This document shows positions 1-7,041 of a stretch of 41,384 bases of DNA, in pieces. Origin of the DNA: Planctomyces sp. SH-PL62 (lineage in GTDB: Bacteria; Planctomycetota; Planctomycetia; Planctomycetales; Planctomycetaceae); the NCBI GenBank assembly GCA_945893045.1, contig CAMDEA010000067.1, positions 1 through 41,384 of the forward strand, read 5' to 3'. The notes beneath the pieces were generated by a model. It had not been told where the DNA came from and did not search any database. It saw only the letters and a list, made by a program, of their open reading frames with translations. Every line of letters starts with the position of its first letter. Within the stretch, counting starts at the first letter, position 1. The position numbers and the translations under genes were made by a program.

Positions 1-2
1 CG

Positions 3-698
3 TTGGCGTTGGACGAAAAACTGGTTGAGTCGATTGTCGGCGAGGTGATGCACCGCCTCCGGCCGACGGCGCAGCCGGTTCGCGCAGCGGTGGCTCCTGC
101 TCGCCCCTCGCCCCTCGCCCCTCAGCCCTCTGCCACCTTTGCCGTCACCGACCGCGTCGTCACTGCTGAACTGCTTGCTTCGCGGCTCAACGGTCAGAAG
201 TGGGCCAAGGTCGCGATTTGTCCGAAGGCGGTGATCACGCCCAGCGCGTTTGATTATTTGCGGGCTCACAAGATCGTCTGGCATCGGAACACGGCCGAGG
301 CGGCTCCGAATCCGAATAAGCCGATCACTCGCTGGAAGGCATTGATCGTGACGGCGACTCCGAGCGTCCTGCAGGCGGTCGAGCACACCGAGAGTCAAAC
401 CTTCGGCAAGCAGTGGTCTCACGATTTGCTCGGCGGAGTCGATGAAGCGGTTTCGGCCGCGACGAGCGCGATCAATCGAGGCGAAGTCAGCGGCATCTCG
501 GTCTTCGCCGACCACGCGGAACTGATCGCCTGCCGAGCCAACCGCAGCGAACGAGTCAACGCGGCCGTGGTCAGCGACGTGCAGTTGATCCCGGCGCTCA
601 AGCAATACATGAATTTGAACCTGATGGTCGTGCGACCGTCGGGGCGAGGTTTTTTTGAGTTGCGGAATCTGTTGAAGGAATTTGGGAGAGTCGTTTAA
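3..698 (+). CDS. BMC-associated conserved protein with N-terminal encapsulation-peptide-like helix (5' end uncertain)
   Basis: The frame is open to the left edge. The first usable start is a TTG at base 3, so the true start may lie outside the window. The visible 231 residues begin with a short amphipathic helix (LVESIVGEVMHRL), which resembles BMC encapsulation peptides. A Pro/Ala-rich linker (about residues 20-42) follows, then a globular alpha/beta region I do not recognise as an enzyme. The linker is encoded by three exact CTCGCCC heptamers plus a degenerate one at 100-127. The next genes are a BMC-P shell protein and a class II aldolase, so this is probably a BMC lumen or shell-associated protein of the PVC-type fucose/rhamnose compartment (inference from context). 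Its TAA stop lies inside the left arm of the inverted repeat at 692-780. Function unknown. Confidence 0.7.
   Translation: MALDEKLVESIVGEVMHRLRPTAQPVRAAVAPARPSPLAPQPSATFAVTDRVVTAELLASRLNGQKWAKVAICPKAVITPSAFDYLRAHKIVWHRNTAEAAPNPNKPITRWKALIVTATPSVLQAVEHTESQTFGKQWSHDLLGGVDEAVSAATSAINRGEVSGISVFADHAELIACRANRSERVNAAVVSDVQLIPALKQYMNLNLMVVRPSGRGFFELRNLLKEFGRVV
100..127 (+). repeat. short tandem heptamer array inside a coding linker
   Basis: Three perfect CTCGCCC units followed by a degenerate CTCAGCC copy. Seven is not a multiple of three, so successive units are read in different frames, giving the Pro/Ser/Ala-rich linker behind the presumed encapsulation helix. Slippage here would shift the frame. 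Confidence 0.7.
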
Positions 699-780
699 CC
701 GCACGCCGCAGGCACGCGCGTCGAGTGGCGTTCGACGCTGTGTCATAAGAACGCGCGTGCCTGCGGCGTGCGGTTAAACG
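692..780. repeat. inverted repeat, 29-bp perfect arms (REPIN-like)
   Basis: Arms at 692-720 and 752-780 are exact reverse complements over 29 bp with a 31-bp spacer. The left arm contains the TAA stop (696-698) of the upstream BMC gene. It fills almost the whole gap between two BMC genes. The arm is not itself a clear hairpin, unlike most other elements in the window. A transcript would form a very stable stem. Confidence 0.9.
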
Positions 781-793
781 AGTGGAGTCAGCC

Positions 794-1096
794 ATGCGAA
801 TCGCGGAGATCATCGGACGTTGCACTCTGTCGGTGTGTCATCCGAGCTTGCGCGGGGGGAAGTGGTTGGTCGGCGTACCTTTGACCCAGGAAGGGATTCA
901 GAACGTTGTGGCGGGGAAGTCGAAGGACGCGGGCCGCAATGAAGCGTTTGTGATTTACGACGATCTGGGAGCCGACAACGGAACCTTGATCGCCGTCAGC
1001 GAGGGAGCCGAAGCGGCGGCCCCGTTCGCTCCGAATTTGAAACCGATTGATGCGTATTCGGCCGCGATCTTGGATCGCGTTGTGATTGAGAAATGA
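794..1096 (+). CDS. EutN/CcmL-family bacterial microcompartment vertex protein (BMC-P)
   Basis: 100 residues, the normal length for a BMC pentamer that caps the vertices of the polyhedral shell. It starts MRIAEIIGRCTLS and ends with the family-typical KPIDAYSAAILDRVVIE strand. An in-frame GTG at 782 would add four residues; I prefer the ATG at 794 because MRIA... is the usual N-terminus. It sits between an encapsulation-peptide protein and a class II aldolase, as in PVC-type BMC loci, which carry several EutN/CcmL paralogues. The rest of the compartment (BMC-H shell, aldehyde dehydrogenase, phosphotransacylase) would be expected to the left, outside the window. Confidence 0.93.
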   Translation: MRIAEIIGRCTLSVCHPSLRGGKWLVGVPLTQEGIQNVVAGKSKDAGRNEAFVIYDDLGADNGTLIAVSEGAEAAAPFAPNLKPIDAYSAAILDRVVIEK

Positions 1097-1103
1097 ATAC
1101 CCC

Positions 1104-1168
1104 GTAGGTCAGGCTTTCCAGCCTGACCCGAATTGTGAAACAGGGTCAGGCTGGAAAGCCTGACCTAC
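1104..1168. repeat. GTAG...CTAC REP doublet, GGTCAGGCT family
   Basis: Arms of 26 bp (1104-1129 and 1143-1168) are perfect reverse complements. Each arm starts GTAG on its own strand and is itself a hairpin: GGTCAGGCT, loop TTCC, AGCCTGACC. A second copy of this family, with a compensated stem, is at 25181-25262. It separates the BMC shell gene from the aldolase gene. Confidence 0.95.
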
Positions 1169-1181
1169 AAATGAGGAAAAC

Positions 1182-2075
1182 ATGGCAAACAATTGGAACA
1201 GCGGGATTCATGATCGCCGCGTTAAAGAAGAGATCTGCGAGATCGGTCGCCGCGTGTACGCCAAGGGGTTCGCGGCGGCGAATGATGGGAACATCTCGGT
1301 GCGTGTGGGACCGAACGAAGTCGTCTGCTCGCCGACGATGATCTGCAAAGGGTTTATGAAGCCCGAAGATATTTGCGCGGTCGATCTCGACGGGAAGCAG
1401 ATCGCGGGGACTCGCAAGCGGACCAGTGAGATCTTGTTGCACTTGGCGATCATGCGTGCTAGCCCGGATGTGAAGGCGTGCGTGCATTGTCATCCGCCGC
1501 ACGCGACGGCGTTCGCGGTCGCTCGCGAGCCGATCCCGCAGTGCATCCTGCCGGAGATCGAAGTCTTCATGGGTGAGGTGCCGCTCGCCCCGTATGAAAC
1601 GCCGGGCGGACAGGATTTCGCCAACACGGTGCTGCCGTTCCTCAAGCCGGGGACGAACACGATCATCCTGGCCAATCACGGCACGATCAGTTTCGGTGCA
1701 ACGTTGGAGCAGGCGTATTGGAAGACCGAAATCCTCGATGCGTATTGCCGGATTTTGTTGCTGTCGAAACAGCTTGGCGGCGTGACGTACTTGAACGAGC
1801 AGAAGTCGCGCGAGTTGCTCGATCTGAAGAAGAAGCTGGGCTTCGATGATCCGCGATTCCATGTCGAGGACTGCGACCTGTGCGGCAACGGTGCGTATCG
1901 CGATGGGTATAAAGAAGAGATGCCGCAGCCATGCGCGTTCGAGCCGGCTCCGACGTATCCCGGTTATTTGCAGAAGCCGACTTATGCGGGTGGATCGGCA
2001 CCGACCAGCGGGACGGATGTGGAATCGCTGGTGAAGGCGATTACCGAGCAGGTTCTGGCGGCGATGGGCAAGTAA
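1182..2075 (+). CDS. class II aldolase (fuculose-/rhamnulose-phosphate aldolase-like), BMC cargo
   Basis: 297 residues; class II aldolase/adducin fold. In this family a Zn-dependent aldolase cleaves L-fuculose-1-phosphate or L-rhamnulose-1-phosphate to DHAP and L-lactaldehyde. Zinc ligands visible: His102 and His104 (VHCHPPH) and His166 (NHGT); Glu83 is in the catalytic-Glu position. The usual domain ends near residue 215. It is followed by a Cys-containing segment (CDLC, 231-234), a Pro-rich linker and a C-terminal amphipathic helix (about 279-295, SLVKAITEQVLAAM) typical of BMC encapsulation peptides. A GAGG sequence lies 6 bp before the ATG at 1182. Together with the upstream BMC-P gene this marks the PVC-type BMC for deoxysugar catabolism (known in Planctomyces limnophilus); the exact substrate is inference. 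Confidence 0.9.
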   Translation: MANNWNSGIHDRRVKEEICEIGRRVYAKGFAAANDGNISVRVGPNEVVCSPTMICKGFMKPEDICAVDLDGKQIAGTRKRTSEILLHLAIMRASPDVKACVHCHPPHATAFAVAREPIPQCILPEIEVFMGEVPLAPYETPGGQDFANTVLPFLKPGTNTIILANHGTISFGATLEQAYWKTEILDAYCRILLLSKQLGGVTYLNEQKSRELLDLKKKLGFDDPRFHVEDCDLCGNGAYRDGYKEEMPQPCAFEPAPTYPGYLQKPTYAGGSAPTSGTDVESLVKAITEQVLAAMGK

Positions 2076-2088
2076 CTGAAGTGAGACA

Positions 2089-2163
2089 GGCGAGCGGGGC
2101 GGCGTCAGCCCCCCGGTTGTTCCGCGACGAATGAACCGGGGGGCTAACGCCGCCCCGCTCGCC
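2089..2163. repeat. inverted repeat, GGCGAGCGGGGCGGCGTCAG family
   Basis: Arms of about 30 bp. On both strands the end reads GGCGAGCGGGGCGGCG followed by GTCA or GTTA and a run of C. It lies between the convergent aldolase and DUF1501 genes, 9 bp beyond the DUF1501 stop, and could serve as a bidirectional terminator. The same arm occurs at 8124-8254 (outer) and, in frame, within the sulfatase gene at 37861-37934. Confidence 0.93.
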
Positions 2164-2171
2164 AGATTGCT

Positions 2172-3578
2172 TCAAGCCAGCAGCGGCTTCACGACTTCGC
2201 CATGCACGTCGGTTAGGCGGTAGTAGCGGCCTTGAAATTTGAAGGTCAGCCGCGTGTGGTCGATGCCGAGGCAGTGCAGCAGCGTGGCGTGCAGGTCGTG
2301 GACGTGGACTGGGTTCTCGATGATGTTGTACGAGAAGTCGTCGGTCGCTCCGTGTGAGTAGACGCCGCGAATGCCGCCGCCGGCCAGCCAGATCGAGAAG
2401 CAGCGCGGGTGATGGTCGCGGCCATAGTCCTCGGCGGTGAGCTTGCCTTGGCAGTAGACCGTGCGGCCGAACTCGCCGCCCCACACGATCAGCGTGTCTT
2501 CGAGTAAGCCGCGTTGCTTGAGGTCGAGGATCAGTGCGGCCGAGGGTTGATCGGTGTCGCGACACTGACCGCGAATCGCCTTCGGCAAGTTGAGATGCTG
2601 ATCCCAGCCGCGATGGAAGAGCTGGATGAACCGCACGCCACGCTCGGCCAATCGCCGAGCCAGCAGACAGTTCGCGGCGAACGTGCCGGGCTTGCGAGCG
2701 TCGGGTCCGTAGAGGTCGAAGATGTGTTCCGGTTCGCTCGAAACGTCGGTCAGTTCGGGGACCGAAGTCTGCATCCGATACGCCAACTCGTATTGGCTGA
2801 TGCGCGTGGCGATTTCCGGGTCGCGATACTCGTCGAGCTTCAGGCGATTCAGTTCGGCGAGATCGTCGAGCACTCTCCGCCGAGTCGCCGCATCCTGTCC
2901 CGGTGGGTTCGAGAGATACAGCACCGGATCGCCGATGCTGCGGAACTTCACTCCTTGATACTTCGAGGGGAGAAAGCCGCTGCCCCACAGGCGGTCGTAC
3001 AACGGTTGATCGGCCGGATTGCCGCTGCCGTTGGAGATCATCACGACGAACGCGGGGAGATCGGCGTTCTCGCTGCCGAGTCCGTAGGCCAGCCAACTGC
3101 CGATGCTTGGACGACCGGCGAGTTGATTGCCGGTTTGAAAGAACGTGATGGCCGGATCGTGATTGATCGCCTCGGTGTGCATCGACTTGATGAAGCAGAG
3201 TTCGTCGGCGACCTTCGCGGTGTGCGGCAGCAGCTCGCTGATCGTCGCGCCCCCTTTGCCGTGCTTCGCGAATTTGAACATCGACGGAGCGATCGGAAAG
3301 CTCGCCTGTCGGCTGGTCATACCGGTCAGCCGTTGGCCTTTGCGGATCGAGTCGGGCAGCTCGGTCGCTCGCAGATCGGCCAAGTTCGGTTTTGGATCGA
3401 ACAGGTCCAATTGCGATGGCGCGCCGGATTGGAAGAGATAGATGATCCGCTTGGCTCGTGGCGAGAAGTGCGTCTGGCCGCTCGGCAATTGATCATCGGC
3501 CAGGAGGCTCGTGAGCGCGATTGAGCCGAGACCGGCGGAACAGGATTGCAACCAGTGGCGGCGGGTGAGCGTTGTCAT
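2172..3578 (-). CDS. DUF1501 family protein, Tat-exported
   Basis: 468 residues from the ATG at 3578. A longer frame opens at 3635 but reads through an inverted repeat, so its first 19 codons are not credible. The N-terminus (MTTLTRRHWLQSCSAGLG...) has the twin-arginine and hydrophobic core of a Tat signal, as is usual for DUF1501, a family greatly expanded in planctomycetes and related to the sulfatase/alkaline phosphatase fold. Family features: FQSGAPSQLDLFDPKP near residue 50, GWDQHLNLP mid-protein, and WGGEFGRT and GRDHHPRCFSIWLAGGG in the C-terminal part, where His/Asp residues probably bind metal. DUF1501 genes often neighbour DUF1549/DUF1553 cytochrome genes, but none is adjacent here. 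Substrate unknown; periplasmic. Confidence 0.9.
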   Translation of the reverse strand: MTTLTRRHWLQSCSAGLGSIALTSLLADDQLPSGQTHFSPRAKRIIYLFQSGAPSQLDLFDPKPNLADLRATELPDSIRKGQRLTGMTSRQASFPIAPSMFKFAKHGKGGATISELLPHTAKVADELCFIKSMHTEAINHDPAITFFQTGNQLAGRPSIGSWLAYGLGSENADLPAFVVMISNGSGNPADQPLYDRLWGSGFLPSKYQGVKFRSIGDPVLYLSNPPGQDAATRRRVLDDLAELNRLKLDEYRDPEIATRISQYELAYRMQTSVPELTDVSSEPEHIFDLYGPDARKPGTFAANCLLARRLAERGVRFIQLFHRGWDQHLNLPKAIRGQCRDTDQPSAALILDLKQRGLLEDTLIVWGGEFGRTVYCQGKLTAEDYGRDHHPRCFSIWLAGGGIRGVYSHGATDDFSYNIIENPVHVHDLHATLLHCLGIDHTRLTFKFQGRYYRLTDVHGEVVKPLLA

Positions 3579-3590
3579 GGTGGAAACTCC

Positions 3591-3789
3591 GTAGCCACGT
3601 TCGCCAGAACGTGGGTCGGTGACGGGGGCGTCCACGGAATCGCCCTCGCTCTGGCGAGCGTGTCGGAAAATGTAACCCGAAGCGTTAGCGAGGGAGTTTG
3701 GATTGTGATTTCTCGAAGATTCCGACCCTTGCTGACGCTTCGGGTTATATGATTCCGACTTTTCGACAGGCAGTGGCGAGCGTGGCTAC
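3591..3789. repeat. nested inverted repeats: GTAGCCACG element containing a CCCGAAGCGT element
   Basis: The outer element starts GTAGCCACGTTCGCCA at 3591 and ends TGGCGAGCGTGGCTAC at 3789. The inner one, about 3662-3759 (core 3673-3747), has arms built around TAACCCGAAGCGT and ACGCTTCGGGTTA. A third GCCA-loop hairpin (CGCTC/GAGCG) lies near 3645-3660. It occupies almost the whole gap between the DUF1501 gene (5' end) and the response regulator (3' end). The inner arm recurs within the carboxyltransferase gene (27176-27233), the outer arm at 31699-31763. Confidence 0.88.
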
Positions 3790-3793
3790 ATTG

Positions 3794-5134
3794 TCACACT
3801 TCGATTCCTAATTCTTCGATCTTGCGGTACAGGCTGGAGAGGCCGAGCTTCAAGCGTTTCGCGGCTTCGCGTTTGTCGGGCCATTGGCGGAGGACTCGCG
3901 AGATGTGCAGCCGCTCGTAGTGCCGCAGCGCGGTGCGGAGATCGTCGGTGTCGGGCAACGGCTGAGCAATGCCAAGCAGTTCCGGTGGCAGGTCATCCGG
4001 GTGGATGTGCTGGCCGTCGCACATCAAGACGGCGCGTTCGATGGCGTTGTCGAGTTGCCGGACGTTGCCCTTCCATTGGGCGGACATCAGCACGCGAACG
4101 GTTTCGCTGGTCGCGCCGGCGACGCGCTTGCTCATCGCTTTCGAGTGCCGGCCGATGAAGAACTCGACGAGTTCCGGAATGTCTTCCGAGCGATCGCGCA
4201 GCGGCGGGATCGTGAGCTTTACGCCGTCGAGGCGATAAAAGAGGTCGTCTTGAAAGCGGCTCTCGGCGACTTCGCGCAAAAGGTCACGCGTCGTGGTCGC
4301 GATCATCCGCGCGGCGACTCGCACGGGATCGGAACCTCCGTGCGGCAGGATTTCTTGGTATTCGATCGCGCGCAGCAGTTTGGCCTGCGTGCTCAGCGGC
4401 AGCTCGCTGATTTCGTCGAGCAGCACGGTCCCTTCGCCGGCGTGCTGAAAGATGCCGACCTGATCCGCCGACGAGCCGAGCTTCGAGCCGAAGAGCTGCG
4501 CTTCCAGCAACTCGACGGGGCGTGTGCTGCAATTCACGGCGAGGAATTTCTCGTGGTTCTTCGGCCCGGCCCGGTGAATCGCGCGAGCGAACAATTCTTT
4601 GCCGGTGCCGGACTCACCCACGAGCAACACGTTGGCATTCGTCTTCGCGACTTTGCGAATCGCGTCCTGCAAATCGGCGAGCGATTGGCTCGAGCCGACG
4701 ATCTGATCGAAGTCCTCGCGCCGCGCGAGTTCACGCCGCAACGCTTGGTTCTCCAGATCGAGCGCGCGGAACTGAAACAGGCGCTGCAATTTGTTGAGCA
4801 GGTCGTCGAAGATGACCGGCTTGACGAGATAATCGAACGCTCCGGCTTTGAAGGCTTCGACGGCGTTCTCGACCGTCGCGTAGGCCGTGATGACGAGCAC
4901 CGACGTCCGCGGGTTGAGCCGGATCAGCCGCTTGAGCAGGTCGATGCCGTCACCATCGGGAAGCATCACATCGCAGATGGCGACATCGAAGTCGTGGCTC
5001 ATCGCCAGTTGGACGGCGTCGGCGACTTTATCGGCCGGCGAGACGACATAGCCTTCGCTCGCCAACAACTCGGCCAGCGAGCGGCGGATGACCTCTTCGT
5101 CTTCGCAGATAAGCACGGAACGATGATGCGGCAC
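3794..5134 (-). CDS. NtrC-type response regulator with degenerate sigma-54 contact loop
   Basis: 446 residues, GTG start at 5134 with GAGG upstream. Receiver domain 1-120: acidic pocket Glu11/Asp12, phospho-acceptor Asp55, Thr83, Lys106. AAA+ domain about 145-370: Walker A GESGTGKE (173-180), Walker B TVLLDE (236-241), and a Sensor-like FYRLDGVKLTIPPLRDR at 299-315. A Fis-type HTH ends the protein (about 420-446, KREAAKRLKLGLSSLYRKIEELG). In bona fide sigma-54 activators the GAFTGA loop follows ELFG; here the stretch after AQLFG (residues 213-226) reads SKLGSSADQVG, so the loop is lost. It may therefore regulate without sigma-54, or act by another contact. No histidine kinase gene is adjacent. 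The HTH and receiver argue for a functional DNA-binding regulator rather than a pseudogene. Confidence 0.9.
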   Translation of the reverse strand: MPHHRSVLICEDEEVIRRSLAELLASEGYVVSPADKVADAVQLAMSHDFDVAICDVMLPDGDGIDLLKRLIRLNPRTSVLVITAYATVENAVEAFKAGAFDYLVKPVIFDDLLNKLQRLFQFRALDLENQALRRELARREDFDQIVGSSQSLADLQDAIRKVAKTNANVLLVGESGTGKELFARAIHRAGPKNHEKFLAVNCSTRPVELLEAQLFGSKLGSSADQVGIFQHAGEGTVLLDEISELPLSTQAKLLRAIEYQEILPHGGSDPVRVAARMIATTTRDLLREVAESRFQDDLFYRLDGVKLTIPPLRDRSEDIPELVEFFIGRHSKAMSKRVAGATSETVRVLMSAQWKGNVRQLDNAIERAVLMCDGQHIHPDDLPPELLGIAQPLPDTDDLRTALRHYERLHISRVLRQWPDKREAAKRLKLGLSSLYRKIEELGIEV

Positions 5135-5215
5135 GGGAACCTCGCGAACTGGATTTGTCGAGCGGTATTCAATCGCGTTTGTCGGCGGATGTCATCTCGT
5201 AGCGGGGTTATTCCC

Positions 5216-5293
5216 GTAGGGTGGGTCGAGTCATCGAGACCCACCAGAAACCGACGCCAAATTGGTGGGTCTCGATGACTCGACCCACCCTAC
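5216..5293. repeat. GTAG...CTAC inverted repeat with 30-bp perfect arms
   Basis: Arms 5216-5245 and 5264-5293 are exact reverse complements beginning GTAGGGTGGGTCGAGTCATC. Each arm contains a small internal stem around a GTCA loop. It lies in the 268-bp region between two divergent genes, so a terminator role is unlikely here. Any promoters must sit on either side of it. I could not identify a -35/-10 pair with confidence. Confidence 0.95.
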
Positions 5294-5402
5294 GATTGAA
5301 CCGCGAGTGAACTTGGCTGGACGCTCGCGAACAGCGAGGCGAATCGCTATCAAATCGCCCCTCGATTTTGTTTTCCGTCTCCGAATTCGCGAAGGATCAA
5401 CC

Positions 5403-6431
5403 ATGAGCAACGCTTTTCCAAAACTGCATAACGCCATGTGGCCCGGCATCGTGGGCAAGGGATCGCCGGGGGCGGAGCCGTTCATCAGTCTCGATCGGAT
5501 GCTGGAGCTGACGACTCAGGCGAGCGTCAACGGGCAGAAATTCGACGGCGTGGATTTGTTTCTGTTCGATCCGCACATCGGCATCGACTTGAAGGACGAT
5601 GACATCAAGCGAATTGCGGACAAGATCGCGAACAAGGGCCTGGCGGTTGGATCGGTGGTGGCTCCGGTCTGGCCGGGGACAGTTGGCGACAGCGCGATGG
5701 GTGGGCCGGAGCAACGTGCGAAGTTCGTGCTGGCGGTGAAGAAGGCGTGTCGCATCGCTCGCATCTTGAACGAGCATGGCGTGCGAAAGTACGGAATCAT
5801 TCGCATCGACGCGGCTGATGGGCCGAGCCACTGGCTGGAAGATCCGGTGGGTAACACGAAGAAGATTGCCTCGACGTTCCGTGAGGCGGGCATCGTGGCG
5901 GCGGCGCATGGCGAACGACTCGCGGCCGAAGGGGAAATTTGCTGGGGCGGGATGCACTCGTGGAAGGACATGGTCGATCTGCTGGAGCAGACCGACATGC
6001 CGGGCACGGTTGGATTCCAAGCCGATCAAGCTCACACCTATTTGTATTTGCTGGGCTACAACGCTCCGGAGCACGCGCTGCTCAAAGAGGGCTACACGCA
6101 GGCCGAGTTCGAGGCGGCGTACACGAAGCTGACCGATGCACTGCGGCCGTGGACGATCGACTTCCATGTCGCTCAGAACGACGGCACGGTGCATGGCTCC
6201 GGCTCGCACGACAAGACCGGGCGGCACTGCCGAGCGGATGACCCGAACGGGAAGCTCGATATCACGGCGACCGCCGGCTATTGGCTGAAAGGTGCGAAGG
6301 ATCGCGGCATCCGGCATCTCTGCTGGGACGGCTGCATGTTCCCAAATTCGACGCTGGAGAATCCGGCGACGTGGAACACGATCCTCGGCGCGATGATCAA
6401 GGTCCGCGACGCTCATGGGTGGAACGACTAA
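5403..6431 (+). CDS. sugar phosphate isomerase/epimerase-like TIM-barrel protein
   Basis: 342 residues from the ATG at 5403 (GAAGGA 6 bp upstream). The same frame opens earlier at 5262, but there it crosses the inverted repeat and is rejected. The sequence has the pattern of the xylose-isomerase-like/AP-endonuclease-2 barrel: SVNGQKFDGVDLFLFDPHIG on an early strand, VRKYGIIRIDAADGP mid-protein, AAHGERLAAEGEICWGGMHSW carrying His/Glu metal-ligand candidates, GFQADQAHTY and TIDFHVAQNDG near the C-terminus. Members isomerise or epimerise sugars or inositols in the cytoplasm. No signal peptide. The substrate cannot be read from sequence, and the neighbours do not help. Confidence 0.82.
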   Translation: MSNAFPKLHNAMWPGIVGKGSPGAEPFISLDRMLELTTQASVNGQKFDGVDLFLFDPHIGIDLKDDDIKRIADKIANKGLAVGSVVAPVWPGTVGDSAMGGPEQRAKFVLAVKKACRIARILNEHGVRKYGIIRIDAADGPSHWLEDPVGNTKKIASTFREAGIVAAAHGERLAAEGEICWGGMHSWKDMVDLLEQTDMPGTVGFQADQAHTYLYLLGYNAPEHALLKEGYTQAEFEAAYTKLTDALRPWTIDFHVAQNDGTVHGSGSHDKTGRHCRADDPNGKLDITATAGYWLKGAKDRGIRHLCWDGCMFPNSTLENPATWNTILGAMIKVRDAHGWND

Positions 6432-6433
6432 CT

Positions 6434-6676
6434 ACTCAAACTGAGTGGTGTTTGAGTCCCGCTAGGGACGTCTCGACAATAGCCCAGCACGTCAGTGCTG
6501 GGAAAAGGTGGGAAGAGTGTGTGAAGTCCCGTCAGGGACGACAGAAATTGGCCGAGCATTTCTGTCGTCCCTGCCGGGACTCAAGTCGTACAGCCGCATC
6601 GCATCCCCAGCACTGAAGTGCTGGGCTATTTTCAATGGTCCCTGACGGGACAAAAACAAAACCGCTCAGTTTGAGT
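6434..6676. repeat. four-layer nested inverted repeat
   Basis: From outside inward: ACTCAAACTGAG (6434-6445) with CTCAGTTTGAGT (6665-6676); a GTCCC-GCTA-GGGAC hairpin near 6456-6470 with GTCCCTGACGGGAC near 6640-6652; ATAGCCCAGCAC-GTCA-GTGCTGGG (about 6480-6500) with its reverse complement near 6606-6630; and GAAGTCCCGTCAGGGACGACAG (about 6521-6542) with its reverse complement near 6560-6588. This accounts for nearly all of the 316-bp gap between genes. Three different short hairpin types are stacked inside one another, as expected from serial insertion. Confidence 0.88.
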
Positions 6677-6747
6677 AACTACGGATTTCGGAACGGGGAA
6701 CTCGGTACTGCGTGAATAATGCGTTCGTCATCTCATGGAGAGCGCCG

Positions 6748-6987
6748 ATGATTGATCAACAGCAGTCACCTCCCGATCCTTTGCCGGCCCCTGCGGCGTA
6801 TCGGTGGTTCGGCTTGGCAGCGTTCGTCGGCGGCTTGGCAGTCTTCGACCAATGGGGCGTTAGCTCATGGCGCGATTGGTATCCCAGCCGGTTTGCCTTC
6901 CTTGTCGCGATGATCGGTGGCGCGGTTTACTTGGAGGGACTAGCCGCGAAAGTCATCGCGGCTGTTCGCCGGCATCGCTCAAGCTAG
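6748..6987 (+). CDS. small membrane protein of unknown function
   Basis: 79 residues from the ATG at 6748, which has GGAG about 8 bp upstream. An in-frame GTG at 6712 would add 12 residues without a good ribosome site. It has a Pro/Gln-rich N-terminus (QQQSPPDPLPAP), then two probable membrane segments: about residues 21-35 (WFGLAAFVGGLAVF) and about 48-68 (RFAFLVAMIGGAVYLEGLAAKV). The tail is basic (RRHRSS), giving a likely N-out/C-in or hairpin topology. The next gene starts 54 bp downstream on the same strand. I do not recognise a family. Confidence 0.6.
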   Translation: MIDQQQSPPDPLPAPAAYRWFGLAAFVGGLAVFDQWGVSSWRDWYPSRFAFLVAMIGGAVYLEGLAAKVIAAVRRHRSS

Positions 6988-7041
6988 GCTGCCAGACCAA
7001 CGCCCTGCGCCCGCAGTACCGGGAATTCGGAGTACGGAATC

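Noticed and set aside
692..780. insertion sequence terminal repeats
   Set aside because: The 31-bp interval between the perfect arms cannot encode a transposase, so it is not an autonomous IS; a non-autonomous element remains possible.
2514..3524. 336-residue plus-strand ORF
   Set aside because: It is antisense to the DUF1501 gene and lacks family motifs; high-GC shadow frame.
3579..3635. N-terminal extension of the DUF1501 gene
   Set aside because: It would precede the Tat signal and is encoded by an inverted repeat.
3884..5278. 464-residue plus-strand ORF
   Set aside because: Antisense shadow of the NtrC-like regulator; it has no recognisable domain and runs into an inverted repeat.
5262..5402. 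N-terminal extension of the TIM-barrel gene
   Set aside because: The extension translates the inverted repeat and lacks conservation signals; the ATG at 5403 has a good ribosome site.
5397..6416. 339-residue minus-strand ORF
   Set aside because: Antisense to the TIM-barrel gene; no family features.
6281..6616. 111-residue plus-strand ORF
   Set aside because: Half of it is a shadow of the TIM-barrel gene and half translates the nested inverted repeat.
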